The translations under genes and the position numbers were made by a program. Under the pieces are notes generated by a model that saw nothing but the letters and a program-made list of their open reading frames with translations, ran no database searches and was not told the DNA's origin. From Eubacterium sp. (lineage in GTDB: Bacteria > Bacillota > Clostridia > Lachnospirales > Lachnospiraceae), in assembly GCA_017406925.1 (NCBI GenBank), contig JAFQXO010000004.1, positions 1 to 64,000 of the forward strand: a DNA stretch of 64,000 bases, in the 5' to 3' direction. Shown piece by piece: positions 36,665 through 46,378 of the stretch. The first letter of the stretch is position 1. The number at the start of each line of letters is the position of its first letter.

Positions 36665-38782
36665 TTGGCTGGAAGAGAATATCCATTGGAGAGAACCAGA
36701 AATATAGGTATTATGGCGCATATCGATGCTGGTAAGACTACATTGACAGAGCGTATTCTATATTATACTGGTGTAAATTATAAAATTGGTGATACTCATG
36801 AAGGTACTGCTACTATGGACTGGATGGAACAAGAGCAGGAGAGAGGTATCACGATTACATCTGCGGCTACTACATGCCATTGGACTAAGCAGAAGGATAA
36901 TAAACCAGCACCTGGCGAAGAAGAGCATCGTATTAATATCATCGATACACCTGGTCACGTGGACTTTACCGTAGAGGTGGAGCGTTCACTTCGTGTACTC
37001 GATGGTGCAGTAGGTGTCTTCTGTGCAAAGGGTGGCGTTGAGCCTCAGTCTGAAAACGTTTGGAGACAGGCTGACACATACAACGTACCACGTATGGCGT
37101 TCATCAATAAGATGGACATCCTAGGTGCAGACTTCTACAACGCAGTAGACCAGATTAGAGAGAGACTTGGCAAGAATGCCATAGTTACTCAGTTGCCTAT
37201 CGGCAAAGAAGATGATTTCAAGGGAATCATCGACCTATTTGAGATGAAGGCTTACATCTACAATGACGACAAGGGTGAGGATATTAGTATCACTGATATC
37301 CCTGACGACATGAAGGATGAAGCTGCTTCATATAGAGATGAGTTACTCGAAAAGATTTGTGAGCTTGATGATGAGTTGATGATGCAGTATCTCGAGGGCG
37401 AGGAACCTGCAGAGGATGAACTCAAGAAGGTTCTAAGAACAGCTACTTGTGAGTGTACAGCAGTTCCAGTATGTTGTGGATCAGCGTACAAGAATAAGGG
37501 TGTTCAGAAACTCTTAGATGCAATTATCGAATTCATGCCAGCTCCAACAGACATCGCAGCTATCACAGGTGTTGATGATCAGGGTAACGAAGTTGAGAGA
37601 CACGCATCAGATGATGAGCCATTCTCAGCTTTGGCATTTAAGATTATGGCTGACCCATTCGTTGGTAAGTTAGCGTTCTTCAGAGTTTACTCAGGAACTA
37701 TGAACTCAGGTTCATATGTACTTAATGCCACAAAAGAAAAGAAGGAGAGAGTTGGTCGTATCCTTCAGATGCACGCAAATAGCCGTGAAGAGCTTGATAA
37801 AGTTTATGCCGGTGATATTGCGGCAGCAGTTGGTTTCAAACTCACAGGAACTGGTGACACTATTTGTGATGAGAAACATCCAGTTATCCTTGAGTCTATG
37901 GAATTCCCTGAGCCAGTTATTGAGCTCGCTATTGAGCCAAAGACTAAGGCAGGACAGGGTAAGATGGGTGAAGCTTTAGCAAAGCTTGCTGAAGAGGATC
38001 CTACATTTAAAGCACATACTAATGAAGAGACAGGTCAGACTATTATTGCCGGAATGGGCGAGCTTCACTTGGAGATTATCGTAGATAGACTTCTTCGTGA
38101 GTTCAAGGTAGAGGCTAACGTTGGTGCACCACAGGTTGCATACAAGGAGACATTCACTAAGGCAGTAGACGTAGATAGCAAGTATGCTAAGCAGTCTGGT
38201 GGTCGTGGACAATATGGACACTGTAAGGTTAAGTTTGAGCCTATGGATCCAAATGGCGAAGAGACATTTGAGTTCGAGTCTACAGTAGTTGGTGGTAATA
38301 TTCCTAAGGAATACATCCCAGCAGTAGGCGAGGGTATCGAGGAAGCTGCACAGACAGGTATCGTAGCTGGATTCCCAGTACTCGGTGTAAAGGCTACAGT
38401 ATACGATGGTTCATACCATGATGTCGATTCATCAGAGATGGCATTCCACATCGCCGGCTCTATGGCGTTCAAGGATGCTATGCAGAAGGGTGGAGCAGTA
38501 TTGCTCGAACCTATCATGAGAGTCGAAGTAACTATGCCAGAGGAGTACATGGGTGACGTTATTGGTGATATCAATGGTCGTCGTGGACGAATCGAGAGCA
38601 TGGATGATTTAGGCGGTGGTAAAATCGTTAGAGGATTCGTACCATTGGCTGAAATGTTTGGTTATTCGACAGACTTACGTTCCCGTACACAGGGCCGTGG
38701 TAACTACTCAATGTTCTTTGAGAAGTACGAGCAGGCACCTAAGTCAATACAGGAAAAAGTCGTTGCAGATCAGACAAAGTAA
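36665..38782 (+). CDS. fusA: Elongation factor G
   Basis: EF-G is the GTPase that drives translocation. The 705-residue product has the P-loop [15 protein letters not shown], switch region [20 protein letters not shown] and NKMD, followed by the typical domains II-V. Translation appears to begin at TTG (36665) eight bases after AGGAGGA; the first residues ([19 protein letters not shown]) match the normal EF-G N-terminus and no ATG is better placed. Confidence 0.97.
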   Translation: MAGREYPLERTRNIGIMAHIDAGKTTLTERILYYTGVNYKIGDTHEGTATMDWMEQEQERGITITSAATTCHWTKQKDNKPAPGEEEHRINIIDTPGHVDFTVEVERSLRVLDGAVGVFCAKGGVEPQSENVWRQADTYNVPRMAFINKMDILGADFYNAVDQIRERLGKNAIVTQLPIGKEDDFKGIIDLFEMKAYIYNDDKGEDISITDIPDDMKDEAASYRDELLEKICELDDELMMQYLEGEEPAEDELKKVLRTATCECTAVPVCCGSAYKNKGVQKLLDAIIEFMPAPTDIAAITGVDDQGNEVERHASDDEPFSALAFKIMADPFVGKLAFFRVYSGTMNSGSYVLNATKEKKERVGRILQMHANSREELDKVYAGDIAAAVGFKLTGTGDTICDEKHPVILESMEFPEPVIELAIEPKTKAGQGKMGEALAKLAEEDPTFKAHTNEETGQTIIAGMGELHLEIIVDRLLREFKVEANVGAPQVAYKETFTKAVDVDSKYAKQSGGRGQYGHCKVKFEPMDPNGEETFEFESTVVGGNIPKEYIPAVGEGIEEAAQTGIVAGFPVLGVKATVYDGSYHDVDSSEMAFHIAGSMAFKDAMQKGGAVLLEPIMRVEVTMPEEYMGDVIGDINGRRGRIESMDDLGGGKIVRGFVPLAEMFGYSTDLRSRTQGRGNYSMFFEKYEQAPKSIQEKVVADQTK

Positions 38783-38890
38783 GGAACATATAAATAATAA
38801 AAATTGCTTGAAAATATCTACATTATAAAATATAATGATTATTAGTATTTTCAAAAGACAATAATAATTTGAATTCAGGAGGAATTAAAA

Positions 38891-40078
38891 ATGTCAAAAG
38901 AAAAATTTGAGAGAACCAAACCGCATTGTAATATCGGTACAATTGGTCACGTAGACCACGGTAAAACAACTCTTACAGCAGCTATCACAAAGGTACTTTC
39001 ACAGAGGGTATCAGGTAATGAGGCTACTGATTTTGAGAACATCGATAAGGCTCCAGAGGAGAGAGAAAGAGGTATTACTATCTCAACAGCTCACGTAGAG
39101 TATGAGACAGACAAGAGACACTATGCTCACGTTGACTGCCCAGGCCATGCTGACTATGTAAAGAACATGATCACTGGTGCTGCACAGATGGACGGTGCTA
39201 TTCTTGTAGTTGCTGCTACAGATGGTGTTATGGCTCAGACTAAGGAGCACATCCTTCTTTCACGTCAGGTAGGTGTACCTAAGATCGTAGTATTCCTTAA
39301 CAAGTGCGATATGGTAGACGATGACGAACTTATCGAGTTGGTAGAGATGGACGTTAACGAAATCCTTGAGGAGTATGGATTCGAAGGTTCACCTATCATC
39401 AAGGGATCAGCTCTTAAGGCTCTTGAGGAGCCAGACTCAGAGTGGGGCGACAAGATCATGGAACTTATGGATACAGTTGATGATTACTTCCCAGATCCAC
39501 AGAGAGAGACAGATAAGCCATTCCTTATGCCAGTAGAGGACGTATTCACAATCACAGGTCGTGGTACAGTTGCTACAGGTAGAGTAGAGCGTGGTGTTCT
39601 TACAATCAACGATGAAGTTGAAATCGTAGGTATCAAGCCAGACGTACAGAAGACAGTAGTTACAGGTATTGAGATGTTCAGAAAGCTTCTTGATGACGCT
39701 CAGGCTGGTGACAACATTGGTGCTCTTCTTCGTGGTGTTGATAGAGAAGATATCGAAAGAGGACAGGTACTCGCAAAACCAGGTTCAGTTACATGTCATA
39801 CAAAGTTCAAAGGACAGGTTTACGTATTGACTAAGGACGAGGGTGGACGTCACACTCCTTTCTTCAATAACTACAGACCTCAGTTCTACTTCAGAACTAC
39901 TGACGTGACTGGTGTATGTAATCTTCCAGATGGCACAGAGATGTGCATGCCTGGCGATAACGTAGAGATCACAGTTGAGTTGATTCAGCCTATCGCTATG
40001 GAGCAGGGACTTGGATTCGCTATCCGTGAGGGTGGTAGAACAGTAGGTTCAGGAAAGGTTACTGAGATTATCGAATAA
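38891..40078 (+). CDS. tuf: Elongation factor Tu
   Basis: EF-Tu carries aminoacyl-tRNA to the ribosome. The 395-residue product has [34 protein letters not shown] and the domain II-III blocks, with the end [21 protein letters not shown] precedes the ATG. The 108-base gap after fusA contains TTGCTT (38804-38809) and TATAAA/TATAAT stretches near 38824-38836. tuf may therefore have its own promoter as well as read-through from the str promoter. Confidence 0.98.
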   Translation: MSKEKFERTKPHCNIGTIGHVDHGKTTLTAAITKVLSQRVSGNEATDFENIDKAPEERERGITISTAHVEYETDKRHYAHVDCPGHADYVKNMITGAAQMDGAILVVAATDGVMAQTKEHILLSRQVGVPKIVVFLNKCDMVDDDELIELVEMDVNEILEEYGFEGSPIIKGSALKALEEPDSEWGDKIMELMDTVDDYFPDPQRETDKPFLMPVEDVFTITGRGTVATGRVERGVLTINDEVEIVGIKPDVQKTVVTGIEMFRKLLDDAQAGDNIGALLRGVDREDIERGQVLAKPGSVTCHTKFKGQVYVLTKDEGGRHTPFFNNYRPQFYFRTTDVTGVCNLPDGTEMCMPGDNVEITVELIQPIAMEQGLGFAIREGGRTVGSGKVTEIIE

Positions 40079-40115
40079 TCGCGATGGCTTTGAGCCAAGC
40101 GCTATAAGTGATAAT

Positions 40116-40166
40116 AAAAAACAGAGGAAACATTCGTGCTTGCACGAAATGGGACCTCTGTTTTTT
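40116..40166 (+). terminator. Terminator after tuf
   Basis: A 12-bp outer stem (40116-40127 with 40155-40166) encloses a second hairpin (40131-40138 with 40144-40151) and ends in six T residues. This is a two-tier terminator. Confidence 0.9.
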
Positions 40167-40175
40167 GTTATATGT

Positions 40176-40262
40176 GGGCATTCGGCGAATGCCCGCGTGC
40201 TTCTTGACCGAAGGGCAAGAAGAAGCGCTTTGCCAATAATGCTGTAGCATATTGTTATTTTT
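40176..40262 (+). other. Three further hairpins between tuf and trkA
   Basis: GGGCATTC/GAATGCCC (40176-40183 with 40187-40194), CTTCTTG/CAAGAAG (40200-40206 with 40216-40222, inner CC-GAA-GG) and CAATA(A)TGCT/AGCATATTG (40234-40243 with 40246-40254, followed by TTATTTTT) follow each other closely. The last resembles a terminator. The trkA promoter probably overlaps it: TTGTTA (40252-40257) and TATAAT (40274-40279), spacer 16. Confidence 0.65.
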
Positions 40263-40319
40263 CCTAGAAGTGATATAATTTCAAAGGATTATAAAATATA
40301 CAAAAAAGCGAGGTTTTGT

Positions 40320-41678
40320 ATGAATATTATCATTGTTGGATGTGGTAACGTAGGTGCCACACTTGCAGAACAATTAAGTCAAGAAAATCATTATGTTACT
40401 ATGATCGAGAACGAAAGGGTTGAAGCCGCAGAGCAGTTGGCAGCTTCATATGACGTTATGGCGGTTATGGGAACTGGCGCTAGTACGACTGTCTTGAAAG
40501 AGGCAGGAGTAGAAAATGCAGATCTTGTTATTGCAGTAACAGGTCACGACGAACTGAACTTACTTGCGTGCGTTGTGGCAAAGAATGCTGGCGCAAAGGA
40601 TACTATTGCTAGAGTTAGTAATCCAGAATATAGCAAAGAGATAGCGACTATTAAAAAGACTCTTGGTCTTTCTATGGTTATCAATCCACAGAGCATCACT
40701 GCTAAGGAAATGAGTGGATTGTTAAAGTATCCATCAGCTAAAAACTTTGACTCGTTTGTCAGAAGTCGAGTTGATATTGTTAGCTTTGCGTTGAAAGAAA
40801 AGAATCCTTTGATAGAAAGAAGCCTTAGAGAGTTAAGTGATATCCTCAAAGGAGATATCTTGATTCCTATCGTTGAGAGAGACGATCAGGTTATCATTCC
40901 TGATGGAAACTTTGAACTTTACGAGGGTGATATCGTTTCTGTTATGGGAAGTACCGAAAATATGGTAGAGTTCGTTGACAAGATGAAGATGCCTCGCGTA
41001 GCTGCTAGAGATGCTATGATTCTCGGCGGTGGTCGAACGACATATTACTTAGGAAAAGTTCTCATACAATTAGGTGTGAAGGTTAAAGTTATAGAGAAAG
41101 ATAGGGATAGAGCAAATCTCCTATCAGAGTTATTGCCGAAGGCAACTGTAATTGAAGGCGATGCAACTGACAAGAACTTGTTATTGGAAGAAGGTATTGC
41201 TGACATGGATGCCATAGTGGCAACTACGAAGTATGACGAGGAAAATCTCATGCTTTCGTTCTATGCGAAGAAAGTTTCGAACGCTAAGGTTATCACGAAG
41301 ATTCATCGTACATCTTATGATGAGGTTATCGACGATTTGGATCTCGATAGTGTGGTATACCCAAGACAACTTACTGCGGAAGTTATCTTGAAATATGTTC
41401 GTGCGAAGAACAACAGTGCAGACACTAAGATTGAGACTCTTTATAGATTGAACGACAATCAAGCTGAAGCGCTTGAGTTTGAGATTAACGAGGGATCGCC
41501 TTTGGCAGGAAAAGTTATCTCAGAGATTGACTTAAAGCCAGGCGTGATTATCGGTACAGTAAATCACAAAGGTTTACCAGAATTGGCCAAAGGCCATACA
41601 AAGATAGAGCAGGGTGATACGATTGTTATCATTACGACTCGCACAGGCATCACAGACATCAAGGATGCTATTCGTTAG
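40320..41678 (+). CDS. trkA: Trk potassium uptake regulatory subunit TrkA
   Basis: TrkA is the cytoplasmic NAD(H)- or ATP-binding gating ring of the Trk potassium channel. The 452-residue product contains two RCK units in tandem. The first begins with the Rossmann motif NIIIVGCGNVGATLAEQLS and the second with MILGGGRTTYYLGKVL (about residue 232). Each is followed by an RCK-C domain, the last ending in a IVIITTRTGITDIK strand. trkH lies 10 bases downstream, so the pair is co-expressed. Confidence 0.94.
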   Translation: MNIIIVGCGNVGATLAEQLSQENHYVTMIENERVEAAEQLAASYDVMAVMGTGASTTVLKEAGVENADLVIAVTGHDELNLLACVVAKNAGAKDTIARVSNPEYSKEIATIKKTLGLSMVINPQSITAKEMSGLLKYPSAKNFDSFVRSRVDIVSFALKEKNPLIERSLRELSDILKGDILIPIVERDDQVIIPDGNFELYEGDIVSVMGSTENMVEFVDKMKMPRVAARDAMILGGGRTTYYLGKVLIQLGVKVKVIEKDRDRANLLSELLPKATVIEGDATDKNLLLEEGIADMDAIVATTKYDEENLMLSFYAKKVSNAKVITKIHRTSYDEVIDDLDLDSVVYPRQLTAEVILKYVRAKNNSADTKIETLYRLNDNQAEALEFEINEGSPLAGKVISEIDLKPGVIIGTVNHKGLPELAKGHTKIEQGDTIVIITTRTGITDIKDAIR

Positions 41679-41688
41679 GAGGAAGTAG

Positions 41689-43149
41689 ATGAATTATCAT
41701 ATGGTAAGATACGTCTTGGGATGGGTCCTAAGATTTATGACAGTTTTCTTCTTGCTTCCAGCAATAGTTGGTGCTTATTATGGCGAGGTGAATGGCTTTG
41801 TATATCTAGGATGTTCGCTGGGATGTTTGATACTGAGTCTTATCGGTGGATGGAAGAAACCGGATTCAAGTAGAATATTTGCCAAGGAAGGTTTCGCGGC
41901 AGTTGCGCTTAGCTGGATTTTGATAAGTTTAGTTGGTGCGATTCCATTTGTAATCACTGGTGAGATTCCATCATACTTGAACGCTGTCTTTGAGACCATC
42001 TCAGGTTTCACGACTACGGGATCTAGTATCATCACAAACCTTAGAGTGATGTCACATTGCTCATTGTTCTGGCGTTCATTTACTCACTGGGTAGGTGGAA
42101 TGGGAGTGCTTGTATTTATTATGGCAGTTCTTCCTCTGTCCGGCAGATCAAGTATGCATATGATGAAGGCGGAGAGCCCTGGCCCATCGGTTAATAAGTT
42201 GGTGCCTAAGGCAACGATGACGGCTCGCTACCTTTATGCGATATATTGTGGAATCACTATTTTAGAAATGATTCTCCTTATGATTACTGGTCTCACACCA
42301 TTTGAGGCTTCAACACTTACATTTGGTACAGTTGGTACTGGTGGTTTCGGACTTTTGAGCACAAGTATTCAGAGTTACAATTTGGCAGCGCAAATCATAA
42401 TAACTGTATTTATGATTATCTGTTCAATTAACTTTTCTGTTTATTACTTGCTTCTTATTAGGAAACCTAAGTTGGCTTTCTTTAATGAAGAAGTACGTTG
42501 GTTCCTTATAATGCTCATTGGCGCAGCCATCGTTATTACGATTAATATACACGGAACATATGAAAATATTTTCCTTGATTTCCACCATGCTATGTTTACG
42601 GTAGCGGCGACCGCATCCACGACGGGTTATGCGGTGGCAGATTTCAATGTATGGCCGGCGTTGTCTAAGATATTGATATTGCTGCTGATGATTGCGGGTG
42701 CATGCGCGGGCAGTACCGGTGGTGGATTTAAAATGTCGCGTATTTTGATATGCGTTAAGACGTTTAAGAATTCTATGTTTAAGTTTATTCATCCTAACAG
42801 CGTTAGAAGAATTAAGCTTAACAATAAGATAGTTGAAGGCACGGTTATCAAGCAGGTACTTGCATACCTTGCGGCTTATGTGGCTATTGCCGTGGCATCG
42901 ATTATCCTTATCAGCTTCCAGGGAAGAAGTATAGATACAAATATCTCAGCCGTGTTGGCGACATTTAATAATATTGGACCTGGTCTCGACGGAGTAGGAC
43001 CTACGGCATCGTTTGCTGACTACAATGCATTTTCAAAGATAGTTCTTATGTTTGATATGCTTGTTGGTCGTCTAGAGATATTCCCAATGCTCATTCTATT
43101 TATGCCAAGTGTTTGGGCATTCAAACGCAAAAAGAAGAAAGAATTTTAG
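41689..43149 (+). CDS. trkH: Trk potassium transporter membrane subunit TrkH
   Basis: TrkH is the potassium-translocating pore subunit. The 486-residue polytopic protein has the four pore-loop regions of the SKT superfamily, including GFTTTGSSI (about residue 104), TFGTVGTGGFGLLS (about 215), ATASTTGYAVADF (about 307) and NNIGPGLDGVGPT (about 426). The selectivity-filter glycines are kept in all. AGGAGG precedes the ATG. Confidence 0.94.
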   Translation: MNYHMVRYVLGWVLRFMTVFFLLPAIVGAYYGEVNGFVYLGCSLGCLILSLIGGWKKPDSSRIFAKEGFAAVALSWILISLVGAIPFVITGEIPSYLNAVFETISGFTTTGSSIITNLRVMSHCSLFWRSFTHWVGGMGVLVFIMAVLPLSGRSSMHMMKAESPGPSVNKLVPKATMTARYLYAIYCGITILEMILLMITGLTPFEASTLTFGTVGTGGFGLLSTSIQSYNLAAQIIITVFMIICSINFSVYYLLLIRKPKLAFFNEEVRWFLIMLIGAAIVITINIHGTYENIFLDFHHAMFTVAATASTTGYAVADFNVWPALSKILILLLMIAGACAGSTGGGFKMSRILICVKTFKNSMFKFIHPNSVRRIKLNNKIVEGTVIKQVLAYLAAYVAIAVASIILISFQGRSIDTNISAVLATFNNIGPGLDGVGPTASFADYNAFSKIVLMFDMLVGRLEIFPMLILFMPSVWAFKRKKKKEF

Positions 43150-43158
43150 GAGAGGCGA

Positions 43159-43797
43159 ATGAAAATCTATTATTTCGACATCAAAGTTTTGAGAGATAGA
43201 AAACTCTTTGATCAGATGTTAAAGACTATTGACTCGAAGAAGAAGGAAGAAGTCAACAAGCAAAAGATTACAGCGGACAAACTCAGAATGCTCGCTGGAG
43301 GATTGCTTATCAACTTCGTGAGAAAAGAGTATGGCATTGATAATGAGATTGTCGTAGACAAATACGGCAAACCTGAGTTCAAGAAGAGTAAGGTTAAGTT
43401 TAACCTCTCACATTCAGGTAAGTTTGCTATCATTGCAGTCTCAGATAGAAATATCGGTATAGATATTCAGAAGATTAAAGAGGACAAGCATCGTGTGGCT
43501 GAGAGAAATTTCACTCCAGCAGAGTGTGATTACATCAATAAAGCTAGAACCGATGAAGCCAGATGCCAACGCTTCTCAGAAATATGGACAATGAAAGAAG
43601 CATATCTCAAAAATATTGGATTGGGACTTAGAAAGCCACTTAATTCATTTGAGATAGATATGAAGGATGGAAAGGCTAGAGTAAAAGGACTTAAAGAATA
43701 CAACTTCATTCAGTTCAAGATGGATCAGATGTATATGGTTTCGATTTGCTCAGACAAACGAGACACAGAATATGAAGTGAAGGAAGTTACGATATAG
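43159..43797 (+). CDS. 4'-phosphopantetheinyl transferase superfamily protein
   Basis: Sfp-type enzymes transfer phosphopantetheine from CoA onto carrier proteins. The 212-residue product carries FNLSHSGKFAIIAVS, the magnesium-binding GIDIQKIKE (about residue 99) and WTMKEAYLKNIGLGL (about residue 141), the last being the catalytic W-x-x-K-E-A signature. The target carrier protein is not evident; no polyketide or peptide synthetase is in the window. It starts nine bases after trkH. Confidence 0.9.
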   Translation: MKIYYFDIKVLRDRKLFDQMLKTIDSKKKEEVNKQKITADKLRMLAGGLLINFVRKEYGIDNEIVVDKYGKPEFKKSKVKFNLSHSGKFAIIAVSDRNIGIDIQKIKEDKHRVAERNFTPAECDYINKARTDEARCQRFSEIWTMKEAYLKNIGLGLRKPLNSFEIDMKDGKARVKGLKEYNFIQFKMDQMYMVSICSDKRDTEYEVKEVTI

Positions 43798-43839
43798 GTT
43801 TTTTAGAAATCGAGTTTATATAAAAAAGGGGAGTAACCA

Positions 43840-44772
43840 ATGAGAAAGAGCATTAAAAGATTAGTAGCACTAACAACGGCAATCGCTTTATGTTTCTCGG
43901 GCGTGACAGTATATAAAACGCAAAAAGTTGAAGCAGCTTCAAAAGCAAAAGTTTATGTTGATGGTACGCTCAATTATCGCATTTCACAGGAAATGTTAAA
44001 GTTAGTTAACAAGGCTAGAAAGAAGCGTGGCAAAAGAGCGTTGAAAATGGATAAAGGTTTGACTAAGGCAGCAGCCACTCGAGCAGTGGAACTTAGTATC
44101 TATGTAAGCGAGAAGCATAAGAGACCTAACGGAAAAGATAGAGCATCGCTCAATCATAGAATAGCATGGGAAAATACTTGTGAGGGTATAAATACTGCAT
44201 ATTACTATTCAGGTATGAGTAAGAAAAAGTTTGCCAAGAAATTGGCGAAGGAAACATTTGATTCTCTAATGAGTTCTCCACATCACAAAGAAGGTATATT
44301 GAAAGCGAATTTCAAGAGCATAGGAATAGGTGCATTTATAGGCAACAGTGGCGGAGATATTTATGTGGCACAAGAATTTAGCTCTTCACGTGCAAAGAAG
44401 AAATTCAAATCTAGTAAGGTTAAAAAAGTTGTAAAGAAAGTTTCTACCAAAACAAAGTACTTGGCGAAAAAGTATACAAAGGTAGATGGAATAGATGATT
44501 TCGTTATTACTAAAAGAGTAGGAGTAGGTAAAAAAATAAAAGCATATGTTGTGCACAAGAATCCATACGATAAGCAATTGAAAACACATCTGCATAACAA
44601 AACTTTTAAATTCAAATCAAGCAACAAAAAAATCGCGACAGTTAATTCAAAAGGTGTTATAAAAGGTATTAAGCCAGGGACAGTAACTATCACAATGAGA
44701 GTTAAAAAATGTTCTAAGATTAAATATACACTGAAAATAAAAGTTCTTAAGGATGCACCAGATAATTACTAA
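43840..44772 (+). CDS. Secreted CAP-domain protein with C-terminal Big2-like domain
   Basis: The 310-residue product has a signal peptide (about residues 1-33, VEAA cleavage region) and a CAP/SCP domain (about 40-170, with LVNKARKKRGKRALKMDKGL, SPHHKEGIL and GIGAFIGNSGGDIYVAQEF). A very Lys-rich linker follows, then a Big2-like immunoglobulin domain (about 225-305, SSNKKIATVNSKGVIKGIKP and GTVTITMRVK). It is strongly basic, which suggests electrostatic association with the cell wall. Function is not known in detail; CAP proteins of this type are common in spore formers and gut Clostridia. ATG follows AGGGGAG. Confidence 0.88.
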   Translation: MRKSIKRLVALTTAIALCFSGVTVYKTQKVEAASKAKVYVDGTLNYRISQEMLKLVNKARKKRGKRALKMDKGLTKAAATRAVELSIYVSEKHKRPNGKDRASLNHRIAWENTCEGINTAYYYSGMSKKKFAKKLAKETFDSLMSSPHHKEGILKANFKSIGIGAFIGNSGGDIYVAQEFSSSRAKKKFKSSKVKKVVKKVSTKTKYLAKKYTKVDGIDDFVITKRVGVGKKIKAYVVHKNPYDKQLKTHLHNKTFKFKSSNKKIATVNSKGVIKGIKPGTVTITMRVKKCSKIKYTLKIKVLKDAPDNY

Positions 44773-44793
44773 AATTATTTTATAAAGCATATA

Positions 44794-44836
44794 AAAAAAC
44801 AGAGGTTAGTTTTTGAAAACTAACCTCTGTTTTTAT
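44794..44836. terminator. Bidirectional terminator between the CAP gene and mscL
   Basis: A roughly 19-bp perfect stem (about 44794-44813 with 44816-44834) has T runs on both sides, serving the two converging genes. Confidence 0.92.
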
Positions 44837-44846
44837 TTGTAAAATC

Positions 44847-45233
44847 TTATAGGTCTGATGTACAGTTTGGACATTTTGTGGCTGTGATATCAATCTCAGA
44901 TTTACAATGTGGACAAACTTTAGTAGTAGGATCTTCCTCTTTAGTTCTTCTAAGTTTGTTCATAGCCTTAACTATTAAGAAAATAACTAAAGCAATGATA
45001 ATGAAATTGATTACAGCGGAGATAAATGTTCCATAAGACATCTTTGCTCCGTTTGGTAAATTAAGAACCCATTTGTCGAAATTGAGGCCTCCAGTAAAGA
45101 TAGAAATGAGAGGCATAATAATGTTATCAACCAATGCATCAATGATACTCTTGAAAGCAGCACCGATGATAACGCCGACTGCTAAGTCCATAACATTGCC
45201 CTGTAGGGCAAACTCTTTAAATTCTTTTAACAT
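44847..45233 (-). CDS. mscL: Large-conductance mechanosensitive channel with C-terminal zinc ribbon
   Basis: MscL opens under membrane tension to release solutes in osmotic downshock. The 128-residue product has the first helix (GNVMDLAVGVIIGAAFKSIIDALV), the periplasmic loop and the second helix (VINFIIIALVIFLIVKAMNKL). The usual C-terminal cytoplasmic helix is replaced by a four-cysteine ribbon (CPHCKSEIDITATKCPNC). I have seen this tail in related Clostridia, so it is probably a lineage trait. Read on the minus strand with GGAGGG upstream. Confidence 0.94.
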   Translation of the reverse strand: MLKEFKEFALQGNVMDLAVGVIIGAAFKSIIDALVDNIIMPLISIFTGGLNFDKWVLNLPNGAKMSYGTFISAVINFIIIALVIFLIVKAMNKLRRTKEEDPTTKVCPHCKSEIDITATKCPNCTSDL

Positions 45234-45314
45234 ATTTCCCTCCTTATGTTAGTTCCGTTTCCTGTATTCTAATTATACTTGAAAAAGAAAAATAAAAAAA
45301 GTTTAAAAAAGTTG

Positions 45315-45343
45315 TTGACAGATGTTGCAAGAGATGATAATAT
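45315..45343 (+). promoter_or_regulatory. Promoter of cysK-metY
   Basis: TTGACA (45315-45320) and TAATAT (45338-45343) have a 17-base spacer. Ten bases downstream lies an inverted repeat AATTCATATA (45353-45362) with TATATGAATT (45377-45386), a possible operator in the transcribed leader. Confidence 0.85.
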
Positions 45344-45415
45344 TCCTACAACAATTCATATAAAACATATATGCAATATATGAATTAAAACAAATTGACA
45401 AGGAGGAAAGTAAAA

Positions 45416-46348
45416 ATGTCAAACATCAAAAAGAATGCAGCAGAGTTAATCGGAAACACACCATTAGTAGAAGTAAGTCACTTCTCAAAGGATGCAGGAA
45501 TAGATGAGGCAAAAGTCATGGTGAAGCTGGAGTATTTAAACCCAGCTGGATCAGTTAAAGATAGAATCGCACTTTCAATGATTGAGGAGGCAGAGAAGTC
45601 AGGAGAGATTACTGAGGGAGCCACACTCATCGAACCTACATCTGGAAACACAGGAATCGGCATCGCAGCCATTGCGGCAGCAAAAGGGTACAAGGTGATA
45701 ATTACACTTCCTGAGACGATGTCAGTAGAGAGAAGAAATATCATGAAAGCGTACGGCGCTGAACTTGTGTTAACAGATGGTGCTAAAGGAATGAAGGGTG
45801 CTATCGCAAAGGCAGAGGAGATTTACTCAAAAACTCCTAATTCAAAAGTTTTAGGACAGTTTGTAAATCCAGCAAATCCAAAGGCACACAGAGAGACCAC
45901 AGGTCCTGAGATTTACAGAGATACAGATGGACAGGTTGATATCTTCGTTGCCGGTGTCGGCACAGGAGGAACTATCACTGGTGTTGGTGAGTATTTGAAA
46001 TCAGAAAACCCAGATATTCAGGTAGTAGCAGTTGAGCCAGCTGACAGTCCAGTGCTTTCTAAGGGAGAGGCAGGACCTCACAAGATTCAAGGTATCGGTG
46101 CAGGATTTGTGCCAGAAACACTTAACACAGATGTATACGACGAAGTAATTCCAGTTGAGAATGACGATGCATTTGCAGCAGCAAAGAAGTTGTCAGCGAC
46201 AGAGGGTATTTCAGTTGGTATCTCATCAGGAGCTGCACTACACGCAGCAACGGAACTAGCAAAGAGACCAGAGAACAGCGGAAAGAATATCGTAGTACTT
46301 TTACCAGACTCAGGAGACAGATATTATTCCACACCGCTATTCGAGTAA
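45416..46348 (+). CDS. cysK: Cysteine synthase A
   Basis: This is an O-acetylserine sulfhydrylase using pyridoxal phosphate. The 310-residue product has [13 protein letters not shown]-lysine motif [15 protein letters not shown] (about residue 42), the [12 protein letters not shown] substrate loop and the [13 protein letters not shown] phosphate-binding loop. ATG 45416 follows AAGGAGG. With metY and a CymR-like regulator downstream, it forms a sulfur-assimilation cluster. Confidence 0.95.
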   Translation: MSNIKKNAAELIGNTPLVEVSHFSKDAGIDEAKVMVKLEYLNPAGSVKDRIALSMIEEAEKSGEITEGATLIEPTSGNTGIGIAAIAAAKGYKVIITLPETMSVERRNIMKAYGAELVLTDGAKGMKGAIAKAEEIYSKTPNSKVLGQFVNPANPKAHRETTGPEIYRDTDGQVDIFVAGVGTGGTITGVGEYLKSENPDIQVVAVEPADSPVLSKGEAGPHKIQGIGAGFVPETLNTDVYDEVIPVENDDAFAAAKKLSATEGISVGISSGAALHAATELAKRPENSGKNIVVLLPDSGDRYYSTPLFE

Positions 46349-46378
46349 GGTTATCATTTATATAGAGAGGTAATAGAA

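Noticed and set aside
40079..40319. Possible c-di-AMP (ydaO-type) riboswitch before trkA
   Set aside because: The region is a string of simple hairpins and lacks the conserved multi-stem core of that riboswitch class.
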